Shown: positions 33,222 through 43,223 of the stretch, piece by piece | Numbering within the stretch: the first letter of the stretch is position 1 | How the letters are laid out: each line of letters opens with the position of its first letter | Assembly (NCBI RefSeq): GCF_018448935.1 | Contig: NZ_RCWC01000037.1 | Location: forward strand, 1 to 60,951 | Origin: Photorhabdus noenieputensis | GTDB taxonomy: Bacteria > Pseudomonadota > Gammaproteobacteria > Enterobacterales > Enterobacteriaceae | Length of the DNA stretch: 60,951 bases | Direction: 5' to 3' | Program-made: the position numbers and the translations under genes | The notes under the pieces: generated by a model | Seen by the model: only the letters and a program-made list of their open reading frames with translations | Database searches by the model: none | Told to the model about the DNA's origin: nothing

Positions 33222-34193
33222 TTACGCAATGATAGCTCGACTTTGAACAGATCCTCGCATTCCTCGAGATTTCTTTAAATCAGTTGTAAATACAACTCTT
33301 GCTAACCAACGTGCTTTTTCTCCAAAGAAAGGTTCATATGCATCCCTGGCGTGTACACATCTAAAGTTATCAACAAATATACAATCTGAAGTATTTAAAA
33401 CAATTGACTCCTTATTTTTATTAAAAAAATCAATTACCTTATTGACTGCTTTTATTTCATCTAACGAATTGTTATCTAGGTTCAAAGCAGCAGCATTAAT
33501 TCTTACATAAGGCTCTTCTTTTGCACCAAATAATATTGCTTGACCTTCTTCATCAACAATATTTGAAGTTGAATGAATTGGATTATGAGAAATATAAAAC
33601 CTGTCCTGAAAAAGAAGTTCTTTTTCCTTGTCAGTAAGTTCAATACCGTCAATACAAGAAATTGTTGTTGGTGCTCTTTCTTCATTTCGCATACAGACAA
33701 GTCCCAAGAATTCAGCTCTTGCTGGGTGAAAGGCATCTTCTACATGAAACCCAAAATCTTTATTTGAACCACTGCTTGAATTAGGGACATTTTGTAATTC
33801 TTCGAAAGGGATAATATTATTGTATATACTACCATTTCGTTGGGAGGTAAATCCCATACCTTCTCCCAATAAAGATCCATATAGACCTAATAATATTTTT
33901 GCATCATTAATTTTATATCCATCTTCTAATTCTATTAATTTTCTCGGAGTTGGTTGAACACCATTAAGTAAAACAGGGTTATCTTTAACATGAATAGCAG
34001 CATATTTCTCATGCCGCTTAAAATGATAAAACTCTTCTCTAATACTACGAGGCAACTCTTGTGCGAAAATTGGGGCTCTTTCTAGAAAGTCATATTGATT
34101 ATCTAATTTCTCATCAAAAACAATATGATCTATTAAACCTTTAATCACTTTACTTTCATTTTGATCAGGTTTAATTTCCTTAATATATGTCAT
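33222..34193 (-). CDS. Fe(II)/2-oxoglutarate dioxygenase, VioC/AsnO-type amino acid hydroxylase
   Basis: 323 residues of the clavaminate synthase-like/TauD superfamily. The iron ligands are seen as His150-Val-Glu152 (in FHVEDAFHPARAEFLG) and His281 (in DNFRCVHARDAY), and Arg295, fourteen residues later, fits the 2-oxoglutarate carboxylate site. The His-X-Glu form rather than His-X-Asp is characteristic of the L-arginine (VioC) and L-asparagine (AsnO) beta-hydroxylases. Probable reaction: C3 hydroxylation of a free amino acid; the substrate is not resolved. It is the first gene of an operon with a racemase and an MFS transporter. AGGA lies two bases from the ATG. Confidence 0.85.
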   Translation of the reverse strand: MTYIKEIKPDQNESKVIKGLIDHIVFDEKLDNQYDFLERAPIFAQELPRSIREEFYHFKRHEKYAAIHVKDNPVLLNGVQPTPRKLIELEDGYKINDAKILLGLYGSLLGEGMGFTSQRNGSIYNNIIPFEELQNVPNSSSGSNKDFGFHVEDAFHPARAEFLGLVCMRNEERAPTTISCIDGIELTDKEKELLFQDRFYISHNPIHSTSNIVDEEGQAILFGAKEEPYVRINAAALNLDNNSLDEIKAVNKVIDFFNKNKESIVLNTSDCIFVDNFRCVHARDAYEPFFGEKARWLARVVFTTDLKKSRGMRGSVQSRAIIA

Positions 34194-34500
34194 CTTCCTA
34201 CTCTAATATAGTTAATTTAATAAAAACCAATTTGGTTCAGGGAATTTATATTTTTTTAGTTTAAAACAAAATTTACTTTACATTTATTTACATTTTTATT
34301 ATTTCCAAAATTTTATTTTATTCATAAATTTCAAAAAGTTAAATTATCGTTGTAGAAAAAACATCTTTTTTAAAATCGAACGAAATATTTACGGAAATAA
34401 TATTTAAATCCATTTTTTCAAAAAATCATGCATTTTTTATTTAAATACTAACGTAATATTACACTAGGAAACTTTTAATCTAAACAAGGTAGAAACTGAG
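34194..34500. promoter_or_regulatory. AT-rich region upstream of the hydroxylase operon
   Basis: About 300 bases of very AT-rich sequence with many A and T tracts precede the hydroxylase gene on the minus strand. No clear -35/-10 pair stands out. The composition is typical of promoters bound by H-NS, which would fit silencing of a transferred operon. No coding frame is seen. Confidence 0.35.
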
Positions 34501-34747
34501 TGTTTGTTTATTACTCATCGTATTAAAACCAACTATCAGTACCTTATCCATATAGGCGCTATTCATGTTGGCCTGTTTTCGTTTGCCGCGAATACTGGCT
34601 TTTTTGTTGTTTCCGCACGAAACATATTCAAAGTCAGATCATATACAAGCCAGAATTTCAGCAGTATCACCAGACTGGTTCTTAAATTTACGCCTAACTC
34701 AACGCAATAATACTTTGAGCAGATCGTTTCTCTTGTAGCTTTACTAA

Positions 34748-34861
34748 GCCTCGGCTGACAAGGTATATCCAAGGAAGTCGAAACGGGTGTGTTCATACCC
34801 GTCCTTTTGTTTCCCGTCTTTGCACTTTGCAATAGGTAATTCTGGTTTTGTCAGGGTGAAA
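34748..34861 (-). pseudogene. Fragment of a group II intron reverse transcriptase/maturase
   Basis: Read on the minus strand, 34861-34822 encodes HPDKTRITYCK and 34824-34748, in another frame, encodes CKDGKQKDGYEHTRFDFLGY followed by TLSAE. Together these match the conserved end of the reverse transcriptase domain in group II intron proteins (the usual form is HPDKT-I-YCKDG then F-FLGYTF). The frames are joined by a tandem duplication of the seven bases TGCAAAG, which explains the shift. Nothing complete of the intron is seen around it. The rest of 34500-34985 has no other recognisable gene. Confidence 0.6.
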
Positions 34862-34985
34862 CATTCCATCTACTACGCCAGCAACATACCTATTTACGGG
34901 TACAAAACAAGACTAGGTTACTACCGTAGAAAGCTTGCTTTGCTTGTAGTACTGGCGGGGTGGAGAGAGTCAACGACGGCTTTCG

Positions 34986-35732
34986 CTAATTACTATCATA
35001 CTCCAAATCGGGGATAATACCTTGCCAGCCAAATTGTTGTATTAAATGCTGCCATGACGCATCCCATTTTGCCGTAAGCGATAATTTCTCCCCCGTAACA
35101 GGGTGATCCAACTCAAGACAACTGGCATGAAGCATCAACCGGTTGGTTTGATAATGAGCGGCAACCCCTCTGTTTTGCCGTAAATCGCCATGCGTTGTAT
35201 CACCAATAATGGGGTGACGAATATGTGCCATATGGCGTCTTAATTGATGTTTTCGGCCTGTTTTCGGTGTCAACTCCAACAAACTAAAACGTGATGTAGG
35301 ATAACGACCTATTTCTACCGGACACTCCACCGTTGCCAGTGGCCGGTAATAAGTCACACTGGGTTGAGCTTCTTTATCGCCATCTGCAAATTTATCTGCG
35401 ATCTTATCCAGTTCCTCAACCAGAGCGTAATCAATAATAGCTGGTTCCAGCACATAACCACGCACGACAGCGTGATAAGTTTTTTGTAACTGATGATGTT
35501 CAAACTGTTGGGAGAGCTGGCGGGCAACATCGCTGGAAAGCGCCATCAGCAATACACCTGACGTTGGTCTATCCAGACGGTGTACCGGGAAAACATGCTG
35601 ACCAATCTGATCACGCAATGTCTGCATGACAAAGACAGTTTCGTGACGCGCCAACCAGCTACGATGAACTAACCACCCCGCTGGCTTATTAACTGCCACA
35701 ATATAATCATCCTGATATAACACTTCCAACAT
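34986..35732 (-). CDS. truC: tRNA pseudouridine(65) synthase TruC
   Basis: Isomerises U65 of tRNA-Ile and tRNA-Asp. The start chosen is the ATG at 35730-35732, one base past the yqcC stop, giving 248 residues beginning MLEVLYQDDYIVAVNKPAG; a longer frame overlapping yqcC is not supported. RluA-family motifs are seen: WLVHRSWL, the catalytic HRLDRPTSG near residue 55, and the TGRKHQLRRHMAHIRHP block. It lies downstream of yqcC, but yqcA, its usual neighbour, is displaced by the islet. Confidence 0.93.
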   Translation of the reverse strand: MLEVLYQDDYIVAVNKPAGWLVHRSWLARHETVFVMQTLRDQIGQHVFPVHRLDRPTSGVLLMALSSDVARQLSQQFEHHQLQKTYHAVVRGYVLEPAIIDYALVEELDKIADKFADGDKEAQPSVTYYRPLATVECPVEIGRYPTSRFSLLELTPKTGRKHQLRRHMAHIRHPIIGDTTHGDLRQNRGVAAHYQTNRLMLHASCLELDHPVTGEKLSLTAKWDASWQHLIQQFGWQGIIPDLEYDSN

Positions 35733-35733
35733 A

Positions 35734-36066
35734 TCAAACGTTATCCTGCATAAATAAGCGATCCAACGCACGAAGATGTTCAAGCAGTTGCTGATAACGT
35801 CCGGTAGTATCTTCTTTATAAGATTCCTCAAAGTAAGGCGCGATAGCAAATGCCGTAGGCAACGCTAATCCCTGCTCCAACAATGCATACATTCTCGGAA
35901 TTAATATCCACTGTAACCACTCTTCAGCTAACATTGTATCAATGGAAAATGGCTCAACACTTTCGAAAGCTTCTGGTTTAGGCGGATGGCTCTGCCACAG
36001 GCCAATTTCCCTCATGGCTTCTTCAATTAACTGTAATTTATGCAGAATTTGTTTTGTGGCACTCAT
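35734..36066 (-). CDS. yqcC: YqcC family protein
   Basis: 110-residue protein of the YqcC family (four-helix-bundle like, no known catalytic residues). Characteristic parts are LWQSHPP, PFSIDTMLAEEWLQWILIPRM and the acidic C terminus. The function is not established. It is the first gene of the yqcC-truC pair, with the CsrB RNA gene upstream as in E. coli. Confidence 0.9.
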   Translation of the reverse strand: MSATKQILHKLQLIEEAMREIGLWQSHPPKPEAFESVEPFSIDTMLAEEWLQWILIPRMYALLEQGLALPTAFAIAPYFEESYKEDTTGRYQQLLEHLRALDRLFMQDNV

Positions 36067-36159
36067 ATTTTCAGCCTGACTCAGTTTTTACTCAAAACAA
36101 CCAAGTTCGCAAGAATACCATCGATACCCCTTAAGCTGAAAATTTACTTGCCCCACCAA

Positions 36160-36400
36160 ATAAGAGAAGGGAGCGAACAAGCGCTCCCCTTAAGTTGATT
36201 TTATAGCAGTCCCGCTAATAATAAGATGCTCCCTGCTCACTCCTTGACAAACTTGTCCTTAGTTTGGCTATCCCTACCCATCATTTTATTTATATTGCAT
36301 ACGATCCTGTTATGCATTGGTGTCATCCTGACCATCATCACTTATCTGTCCTTGAGAAATTGTGCGCAATGATTCCTTTCCTGCTGAGGACAGCATGAAT
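36160..36400 (-). ncRNA. csrB: CsrB small RNA
   Basis: Lies between yqcC and syd, the E. coli csrB position. Read on the minus strand it has about eleven AGGA/GGGA motifs, several in hairpin loops such as GTC-AGGAT-GAC and GCATA-ACAGGATCG-TATGC. It shares the block AGCAGGGAGCA and the 3' end with E. coli CsrB, and stops at a terminator, GGGAGCG/CGCTCCC (36169-36175 with 36182-36188). These GGA sites bind and sequester the global translational regulator CsrA. At about 240 bases with eleven motifs it is shorter than E. coli CsrB. The 5' end is estimated. Confidence 0.85.
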
Positions 36401-36536
36401 TAATTCGTTCGATGAAACAAGCTACACATAATGAAACCAGTAAGTGAAGATAGTGAATAAAATCTGTGACTATTTATAGCCTATTGAAATAAAATGGAAA
36501 TAATAAACTAATGTGAAGCTCACAAAAGTAAACAAT

Positions 36537-36572
36537 GATATCTCTTACATGAAGTGTAAGAGATATCTCACA
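36537..36572. promoter_or_regulatory. UvrY/GacA box upstream of csrB
   Basis: Bases 36555-36572 read TGTAAGAGATATCTCACA, closely matching the TGTAAG-N6-CTTACA box bound by the BarA-UvrY (GacS-GacA) response regulator, which in E. coli lies about 190 bases before csrB. Here it is at a similar distance from the predicted csrB start. The site also forms a 13-base hairpin with GATATCTCTTACA (36537-36549), 30 bases after the syd stop, so it could double as a syd transcript end. Confidence 0.7.
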
Positions 36573-36595
36573 AATACAACGTTAAAAATCCAACC

Positions 36596-37150
36596 CTAGC
36601 GAATAAAGACGGGTTCAACTGCGCCAAGAAACCCAATTAAGTCGGTAAATAACCGCGTTCGTTTATGACTACCAAATTGTTCCAAAATCACTTCACCGCT
36701 CAAATTACACAGAGAAATGATCCCCATATCATCTGACTCCATCGTCGCAATAAATGCCGTTGGCGACAGTTTCAGCCGCTTCTGCGTCACCAAATGTCCT
36801 ATCAGGTTTTCCTGTAAACGGATAAAGTCATCTTCACTCCAGACCTGAATCAAACTAAAACGTTGTCCTTCAAACGTTACCGTCATATCACCGGCCAATT
36901 GTGATGTATAAAAATCATGAATTGCCGGTTGTAATTGAATATCCAGTGCAACTTCGACGCTATTCAGCTTATCCTCTAAAGGAAAAGGCTGTGGAAGCCA
37001 ATAAACCATGTTGTCACCAGTCTGGGTAATACAAGGTGATGGTACGCCATAAAGTTCACGGCTGGCAGGGGGGGCTCCGGTTTCCTTTTGCCACAAATCA
37101 ACATAACAACGGGTAAAATTAGACAACGCTTCTGTAACATTAGAAATCAT
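36596..37150 (-). CDS. syd: SecY-interacting protein Syd
   Basis: Soluble protein bound to the cytosolic face of SecY, thought to check translocon assembly. The 184 residues carry family blocks [28 protein letters not shown], and the C-terminal [17 protein letters not shown]. It is divergent from queF, and csrB lies downstream. Confidence 0.95.
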   Translation of the reverse strand: MISNVTEALSNFTRCYVDLWQKETGAPPASRELYGVPSPCITQTGDNMVYWLPQPFPLEDKLNSVEVALDIQLQPAIHDFYTSQLAGDMTVTFEGQRFSLIQVWSEDDFIRLQENLIGHLVTQKRLKLSPTAFIATMESDDMGIISLCNLSGEVILEQFGSHKRTRLFTDLIGFLGAVEPVFIR

Positions 37151-37297
37151 ATTATTTTCAACCGGTAACTGTTAGGGTGTACTTAGCAATTTTATAGTAA
37201 ACCAAAGATAGTGAACTGAGCGAACAAATAAAATTCAGACAAACGCGCTAACTTGCTAAACTTAAGCCATCACTAATATCAGATTTTGAGGAATAAC

Positions 37298-38146
37298 ATG
37301 TCGTTATATCGGGATCACCAAGCTCTTGAGCAGCTTACTCTGGGTAAAACCACTTTATATCGTGATCAATATGATGCCAGCTTATTACAAGCTGTACCCC
37401 GCAATATGAACCGTGAGCCGCTAGAAATTTTCCCTGATAATTTGCCATTTCATGGTGCCGATATCTGGACGCTATATGAACTATCATGGCTAAATAGCCG
37501 TGGTTTGCCACAAGTTGCTGTCGGGCATGTTAGTTTAAATGCAGCAAGCAAAAACCTGATTGAATCTAAAAGTTTTAAGCTCTATCTGAACAGTTTTAAC
37601 CAAACTCGTTTTGAAAACTGGCAAGCCGTTGCAGAAACACTACAGCGCGATCTGGCTGCTTGTGCTGAAGGCGAGGTGGAAGTGACTCTTCATCATTTAG
37701 ATCATTTCAATAACCAGCCAATCTCCGCTTTTACAGGTGAATGTATTGACGATCAGGACATTGAAGTGACTGAATATGATTTCAAGCGTCATTATCTGCA
37801 AGATGCAGCACAAGGCCCGTTGGTGGAGGAAGTTTTGGTTAGCCATCTGCTGAAATCTAATTGCCTGATTACCCATCAACCTGACTGGGGATCTGTCCAG
37901 ATTCACTACCAAGGGGCAAAAATCAATCGGGAAGCATTGTTACGCTACCTAATATCATTCCGGCATCACAATGAGTTTCACGAGCAATGCGTCGAGCGTA
38001 TCTTCAACGATTTACAACAGTTATGTGCACCAGAAAAGCTCTCAGTCTACGCTCGTTATACCCGTCGTGGGGGATTAGATATCAACCCGTGGCGTACAAA
38101 TAATGCAAGCTTTATTCCAGCTATAGGCAGACTGGCACGTCAATAA
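37298..38146 (+). CDS. queF: NADPH-dependent 7-cyano-7-deazaguanine reductase
   Basis: Reduces preQ0 to preQ1 in the queuosine tRNA modification pathway. The start with GAGG upstream gives 282 residues beginning [16 protein letters not shown]. The QueF motif is seen as [15 protein letters not shown] (substrate-binding Glu), the catalytic Cys in [13 protein letters not shown], and [13 protein letters not shown] follows. This is the long two-domain E. coli type. It is divergent from syd. Confidence 0.96.
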   Translation: MSLYRDHQALEQLTLGKTTLYRDQYDASLLQAVPRNMNREPLEIFPDNLPFHGADIWTLYELSWLNSRGLPQVAVGHVSLNAASKNLIESKSFKLYLNSFNQTRFENWQAVAETLQRDLAACAEGEVEVTLHHLDHFNNQPISAFTGECIDDQDIEVTEYDFKRHYLQDAAQGPLVEEVLVSHLLKSNCLITHQPDWGSVQIHYQGAKINREALLRYLISFRHHNEFHEQCVERIFNDLQQLCAPEKLSVYARYTRRGGLDINPWRTNNASFIPAIGRLARQ

Positions 38147-38257
38147 ATCTGTTTTTCTAAACGCAATTTTTGAAAAATAAGCTGAAATAGGGTATGTAAT
38201 ACATTCAGTTTAGTGCTATTGATATGTAATCCATACACGGTATACAAGGAGTCATTC

Positions 38258-39625
38258 TTGATCACACATATCAACCCACTCGGCTCAATGGATTTATTAT
38301 CTCAACTTGAAGTAGATATGCTAAAGAGTACCGCAAAAAGTGATCTGTATCGCCTGTTCCGTAACTGCTCACTGGCCGTACTCAATTCAGGTAGCCAAAC
38401 CGATAATAGCAAAGAGCTGCTCTCTAAATACACCGATTTTGAGATTAACGTACTGCGCCGTGAGCGTGGAGTAAAACTGGAACTGATAGATCCACCAGAA
38501 GACGCATTCGTTGATGGAAAAATTATTCATTCACTACAAGCTAACCTGTTCGCAGTGCTGCGGGATATTTTGTTTGTCCATACACAGATTACCGATCCGG
38601 GACAACAGGATTATTCCGATTCAGAGAATAGCGCACATATCACCAACAGAATATTCTCTATTCTGCGCCATGCCAGAGCGCTGCATACCGATGACGATCT
38701 CAACATGATCGTCTGTTGGGGAGGCCACTCAATTAGTAAGCAAGAGTATCAATATGGCCGTAAAGTCGGTAATCAGCTTGGGTTACGTGGACTAAATATC
38801 TGTACCGGCTGTGGCCCCGGAGCAATGGAAGCACCGATGAAAGGTGCTGCTGTCGGCCATGCCCAACAAAATTACAAAAATAGCCGTTTTATTGGTATCA
38901 CCGAGCCATCAATCATTGCGGCTGAACCCCCAAATCCATTAGTGAATGAACTGATTATCATGCCAGACATAGAAAAACGTCTGGAAGCTTTTGTTCGTAT
39001 TGCTCATGGTATCGTTATTTTCCCTGGTGGTGTCGGTACAGCGGAAGAATTACTTTATTTGCTAGGTATTCTGATGAATCCAGAAAATCAGGAGCAAGTA
39101 CTGCCATTGATTCTTACCGGACCGAAGGAGAGTGAGGACTATTTCCAGGTTCTGGACGAATTTATTGTTCATACATTGGGCGAAGAGATGCGACGCTACT
39201 ATCACATCATCATTGATGATGCGCCTGAAGTTGCCAGAATAATGAAAGAAGCGATGCCATTAGTGAGAGATAGTCGCCACAGTACCGGTGATGCATATAG
39301 CTTTAATTGGTCAATGAAGATCAATTATGATTTGCAACAGCCGTTTGAACCATCCCATGAAAACATGGCTGATCTTAATCTCTATCCTGATCAACCATCT
39401 GAAAAACTGGCCGCGTCACTGCGCCGGGCTTTTTCCGGGATTGTTGCCGGTAATGTCAAAGAGGTGGGTATTCAAGCGATTGAAAAACAAGGTCCATTCA
39501 AAATCCACGGGGATGCTAAAATAATGCGCCATATGGATAAACTACTGAAAGACTTTGTGGAACAGCATCGAATGAAACTACCGGGAGGCACCGCCTACGA
39601 GCCTTGCTACGAAATTATCAAATAA
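38258..39625 (+). CDS. ppnN: Pyrimidine/purine nucleotide 5'-monophosphate nucleosidase
   Basis: LOG-type nucleosidase (YgdH) that splits nucleoside monophosphates and in E. coli is activated by (p)ppGpp. The TTG at 38258 with AAGGAG six bases upstream gives 455 residues starting [16 protein letters not shown], matching E. coli. The LOG motif [15 protein letters not shown] and the phosphate loop [16 protein letters not shown] are clear. An upstream frame of 15 codons is rejected. In E. coli sdaCB separates this gene from xni; here they are absent. Confidence 0.95.
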   Translation: MITHINPLGSMDLLSQLEVDMLKSTAKSDLYRLFRNCSLAVLNSGSQTDNSKELLSKYTDFEINVLRRERGVKLELIDPPEDAFVDGKIIHSLQANLFAVLRDILFVHTQITDPGQQDYSDSENSAHITNRIFSILRHARALHTDDDLNMIVCWGGHSISKQEYQYGRKVGNQLGLRGLNICTGCGPGAMEAPMKGAAVGHAQQNYKNSRFIGITEPSIIAAEPPNPLVNELIIMPDIEKRLEAFVRIAHGIVIFPGGVGTAEELLYLLGILMNPENQEQVLPLILTGPKESEDYFQVLDEFIVHTLGEEMRRYYHIIIDDAPEVARIMKEAMPLVRDSRHSTGDAYSFNWSMKINYDLQQPFEPSHENMADLNLYPDQPSEKLAASLRRAFSGIVAGNVKEVGIQAIEKQGPFKIHGDAKIMRHMDKLLKDFVEQHRMKLPGGTAYEPCYEIIK

Positions 39626-39688
39626 AATTACCTGAAAAAATATCTGCGCTCCACGGATGGAGCATTATGCTATTTAAAGTGATCCCAT

Positions 39689-40447
39689 ATGATACACCTT
39701 CTTATTGTTGATGCCCTTAACCTTATCCGACGCATTCATGCTGTGCAGGGCAGCCCATGCATTCCTGCTTGTGAACATGCACTAAGGCAGCTTATCCAAC
39801 ACACTCATCCCACACATGCGGTTGCAGTATTTGATGAAGAGAATCGCAGTCACAGTTGGCGTCACCAGATATTACCTGACTACAAAGCTGGTCGTTCGCC
39901 CATGCCTGATAATCTGCAACAAGAAATGCCACAAATCAGAACATCATTTGAACAACAAGGAGTCACCTGCTGGCACGCAAAAGGGCATGAAGCTGACGAT
40001 CTTGCAGCGACACTGGCGGTAAAAGTGACCTCTGCTGGTCACAACGTGACGATTGTTTCTACTGATAAAGGATATTGTCAGTTACTTTCACCCAATATCC
40101 GTATCCGTGACTACTTTCAAAAACGCTGGCTGGATATGCCATTTGTTCAACAAGAGTTTGGCGTTTTACCAGAACAACTGCCTGATTATTGGGGGCTGGC
40201 GGGGATAAGTAGCAGTAAAATTCCGGGTATTCAGGGGATCGGGCCGAAAACCGCCGCCACTTTACTGCAACAAGCCGGTACACTGGATAATCTGTTCCAG
40301 AACCTCGACCAACAACCCGATAAATGGCGCAATAAGCTAGAATCCAATAGAGAAATGGCGTTTATCAGCCGGGAAGTTGCGTCATTACGTACCGATCTGG
40401 CTTTAAATGGTAATCTGCAACAACTCCGGCTGACAACAGCAACCTAA
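39689..40447 (+). CDS. xni: Flap endonuclease Xni (ExoIX)
   Basis: Homologue of the 5' nuclease domain of DNA polymerase I. The 252 residues include the acidic site [13 protein letters not shown] region, [23 protein letters not shown], and the helix-hairpin-helix [15 protein letters not shown] that binds DNA. Some acids of the second metal site are missing in this family, as known for E. coli Xni. Its stop overlaps the convergent prt operon by four bases, showing where that operon was inserted. Confidence 0.95.
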   Translation: MIHLLIVDALNLIRRIHAVQGSPCIPACEHALRQLIQHTHPTHAVAVFDEENRSHSWRHQILPDYKAGRSPMPDNLQQEMPQIRTSFEQQGVTCWHAKGHEADDLAATLAVKVTSAGHNVTIVSTDKGYCQLLSPNIRIRDYFQKRWLDMPFVQQEFGVLPEQLPDYWGLAGISSSKIPGIQGIGPKTAATLLQQAGTLDNLFQNLDQQPDKWRNKLESNREMAFISREVASLRTDLALNGNLQQLRLTTAT

Positions 40448-41817
40448 CGAAAATACTTCGCTATCTTATCCAGGTGTTCGCCTTTTAATTCTCCGGCCTC
40501 ACTAAGGAGGCCGATCCAAGATTTAATATAATTATATTTTGCTTGTGAGAGATCACGTCGAGCAGTATATAACTGCTGTTCAGCGTTCAAGACATCCACA
40601 TTAACCCTCTGCCCAAGCGCAACACTTTTACTGGTCGCGTCTACCTGCAAGCTAGCTGATTCAACCGCCATTTCATAAGCACTAATCCGTTTTTCACTAT
40701 TCAAGTACTGATTATAATTGCGGCGTAATGCATTGAGAATTTCTCCAGCCTGAGCATCAAGATCATATTTAGTCCTGCCATAGTTGGCCGCCGCCTGACG
40801 TACAGAGGCAGACGTAGCACCACCATTATAGATATTCATGCTCATCCGCAGGCCAATAGTATCGGTTCGATATTTTTGATCTATGGTATTGTCGCTGCTG
40901 GATTCATTTTCAGAATGGGAGGCGTAAAACTCCAGTCTAGGTAAATAGCCCGCCCGATTACGTTGCACTTCATGGTACGCGGCTTGCACTTCCTGACGAG
41001 AAGCAGCCAAAACCGGATTGTTAGCCAATGCCAATTTTTCCCACTCCTCATAACGCTCAGGCGATAACCTCAAGATATGGAAACGCTTTTTATCTGATAG
41101 CCGTTGTACAGGCAGATCAACAGGGAGGGGAGCGCCCACAATTAGCTGTAAACTTCGGATTGCCGCATCCAAATCGTCTTTGGCTGCTATCTCATCGGCA
41201 ATCGCCTGACTATAGCGGGATTGCGTTTCCACCACATCAGTACGTGTCCCTTCGCCAGAAATAAACAATTTCTTATTCAGTTCCAGTTGCTTTTCATAAG
41301 CCATTTTCTGCCGTATGACTAAATCAATCTGATCCTGCGCATAAGCCACATCCACGTAAGCATTCACGACTCGAACAGCCAGTTGCTGAAAATTTGCTCT
41401 AAAACGCTCATTGCTCATCAAAGTGTGAGCCTGGCTGGCTTTATAGCGAGCCCATATTTCAAAATCGATCAATGGCTGAGTCAACACAACAGCCGCGTTA
41501 TAACTGTTATATTGACGATCCCGGCTGCTAGTCGTCTTCCTGCCCCAGAGGTCATACCCAACAGACTCCATATGTTGCCAATTCCGCGGTGAATTCTGAT
41601 AAGACATTATGACTTTAGGTAACAGTTCTGCCCTGCCGAGCTTTTCATACTCTTCACCGCCTTCCCGCTCTTTCACAGCAGCGAGAAAAGTGGGATCATT
41701 TTCTAACGCCAGCGCATAGGCTTCAGTCAAACTCAATGACCATGCAGGAAAAGAAAACAAACTGACGCTGAAAAGAATCAGCAAACCCATTGAGAAAGAA
41801 GCATTATTCAGTTTCAT
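40444..41817 (-). CDS. prtD: TolC-type outer membrane channel of the protease exporter
   Basis: Outer membrane efflux protein that completes the type I secretion channel. The start at 41815-41817 with GAGGAG upstream gives 457 residues and a clear signal peptide ([16 protein letters not shown]); the frame 13 codons longer starts inside prtC. Two OEP repeats follow: the first holds [18 protein letters not shown], the second [15 protein letters not shown]. The symbol follows the published Photorhabdus prtA-inh-prtBCD naming as recalled; in Erwinia the equivalent is PrtF. It is the last gene of the operon. Confidence 0.88.
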   Translation of the reverse strand: MKLNNASFSMGLLILFSVSLFSFPAWSLSLTEAYALALENDPTFLAAVKEREGGEEYEKLGRAELLPKVIMSYQNSPRNWQHMESVGYDLWGRKTTSSRDRQYNSYNAAVVLTQPLIDFEIWARYKASQAHTLMSNERFRANFQQLAVRVVNAYVDVAYAQDQIDLVIRQKMAYEKQLELNKKLFISGEGTRTDVVETQSRYSQAIADEIAAKDDLDAAIRSLQLIVGAPLPVDLPVQRLSDKKRFHILRLSPERYEEWEKLALANNPVLAASRQEVQAAYHEVQRNRAGYLPRLEFYASHSENESSSDNTIDQKYRTDTIGLRMSMNIYNGGATSASVRQAAANYGRTKYDLDAQAGEILNALRRNYNQYLNSEKRISAYEMAVESASLQVDATSKSVALGQRVNVDVLNAEQQLYTARRDLSQAKYNYIKSWIGLLSEAGELKGEHLDKIAKYFR

Positions 41818-41819
41818 AA

Positions 41820-43148
41820 TCACTCCTCTATCAACGATGTTGAAGCCCGATCCCACAGTGGCTTAAACAGATAGCTCAACAGAGAGCGGGAACCCGTTTT
41901 GACAAAGACTTCAACCGGCATTCCTGGCCTGATATCCAACCCTTTCAGTTTTTCCATTCCCTCAGGAGAGACAACCACCCTCATCTGATAATAAGGTTGA
42001 CTGGTTACAGGATCGACCAACCTATCCGCGGAAATCACGGCAACTTTTCCTTCAACTTTTGGTGTCCGATTCTGGTTAAAAGCGGTGAACATCAGATCCA
42101 CATTCAACCCTTTACTAATCTTATCCGCTAAATTAACCGCAACACGAGTTTCCACTTCAAGCGCCATCTGGCCCGGCAGAATTTCCATTAGTTTTTCGCC
42201 GGGAGCAACAACCCCACCTTGGGTAAAAATATTTAATCCCACGACAGTGCCGTCAACCGGTGCCACAATTGAAGTATGAGTCAGTTCAAACTGTGCTGTA
42301 TCTAGCTTATTTCTATATTCACTGGCAGAGACCTGCACCTCTGCTAATTGTGTACGCACTTCCCGCTGATAGTCTGCTTTACGCTGAACAATACGCTGCT
42401 GTGTTTCCTGTAACTGTTTTTCAAGCTGACCAGCTCGTCCTTCCATTTCCGCTATGCCGCTGTTGAGTTCAGCCTGTTCACGCAGAAGCTCCAGATAGCG
42501 ATTACGCGGAAAATAGCCCTCATCCGCTAAAGATTTCAGATTAGTTATCTGCTCTTTAAGCGCCGCCTGCTGCATGCGCTTACTGAGAAGAGAAGATTTC
42601 AGCCCTTTAATCTGGAAATTTATTCCTTCGACAGACTGCTCAAGCCCTGCCAAGTCGCTTCTCAGTACTTCACGGCGTGATACAAAAAGTTGTTTTTGCA
42701 GTTCGATAATCTCATTCACCCGCGGTTCAGATTGTAATTGCTGTAATATGTCGGGGAAAATTAGCGCTTCATCACCATGCTGCTCGGCTAATAAACGAGC
42801 TTCCGTTGCCAGCGTGGTATACAGTTGATCTTGAAGTGCATCGACCTGTGCCTTTGCCTGCACCTGACTGAGCTGGACGAGTGTCTGACCTGCTTTTATT
42901 GTTTCTCCTTCAACAACCTTAATCTGACTGATAATACCGCTTGCCGGGGCCTGAACTGTTTTACGATTACCATCTACAACCACCACACCGGAAGACGCAA
43001 CCCCTTTATCCAACGGTGCTAACGCGGCCCAAATGAGAAACCCCAAGATCCCCACACCAATCACTAACCATCCTAGTCGTAAAAAATGCCTTTCTTCCAA
43101 AGGCAATAATCCTTTTTCATCTCTTACCGGCGTAATCTGATCAGACAT
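41820..43148 (-). CDS. prtC: HlyD-family membrane fusion protein of the protease exporter
   Basis: Periplasmic adaptor joining the ABC transporter to the outer membrane channel. The ATG at 43146-43148 with GGGAG upstream gives 442 residues; an in-frame GTG two codons earlier overlaps the ribosome site. One transmembrane helix (about 28-48) is followed by a lipoyl/barrel-sandwich half (VQAPASGIISQIKVVEGE), a long coiled coil (100-270), the second half (THTSIVAPVDGTVVG), and the beta-barrel domain. Confidence 0.9.
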   Translation of the reverse strand: MSDQITPVRDEKGLLPLEERHFLRLGWLVIGVGILGFLIWAALAPLDKGVASSGVVVVDGNRKTVQAPASGIISQIKVVEGETIKAGQTLVQLSQVQAKAQVDALQDQLYTTLATEARLLAEQHGDEALIFPDILQQLQSEPRVNEIIELQKQLFVSRREVLRSDLAGLEQSVEGINFQIKGLKSSLLSKRMQQAALKEQITNLKSLADEGYFPRNRYLELLREQAELNSGIAEMEGRAGQLEKQLQETQQRIVQRKADYQREVRTQLAEVQVSASEYRNKLDTAQFELTHTSIVAPVDGTVVGLNIFTQGGVVAPGEKLMEILPGQMALEVETRVAVNLADKISKGLNVDLMFTAFNQNRTPKVEGKVAVISADRLVDPVTSQPYYQMRVVVSPEGMEKLKGLDIRPGMPVEVFVKTGSRSLLSYLFKPLWDRASTSLIEE

Positions 43149-43223
43149 ATCCACTCCCGGACAGAAAGCTCCGTCTCAGCTATTTGATATTATTATAATT
43201 AAATGCACATTTACCTATTGTTA

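Noticed and set aside
34504-34832. Plus- and minus-strand frames of 68-89 codons between the islet and truC
   Set aside because: No ribosome sites or homology in these frames. The only recognisable coding signal in the stretch is the broken group II intron fragment in other frames.
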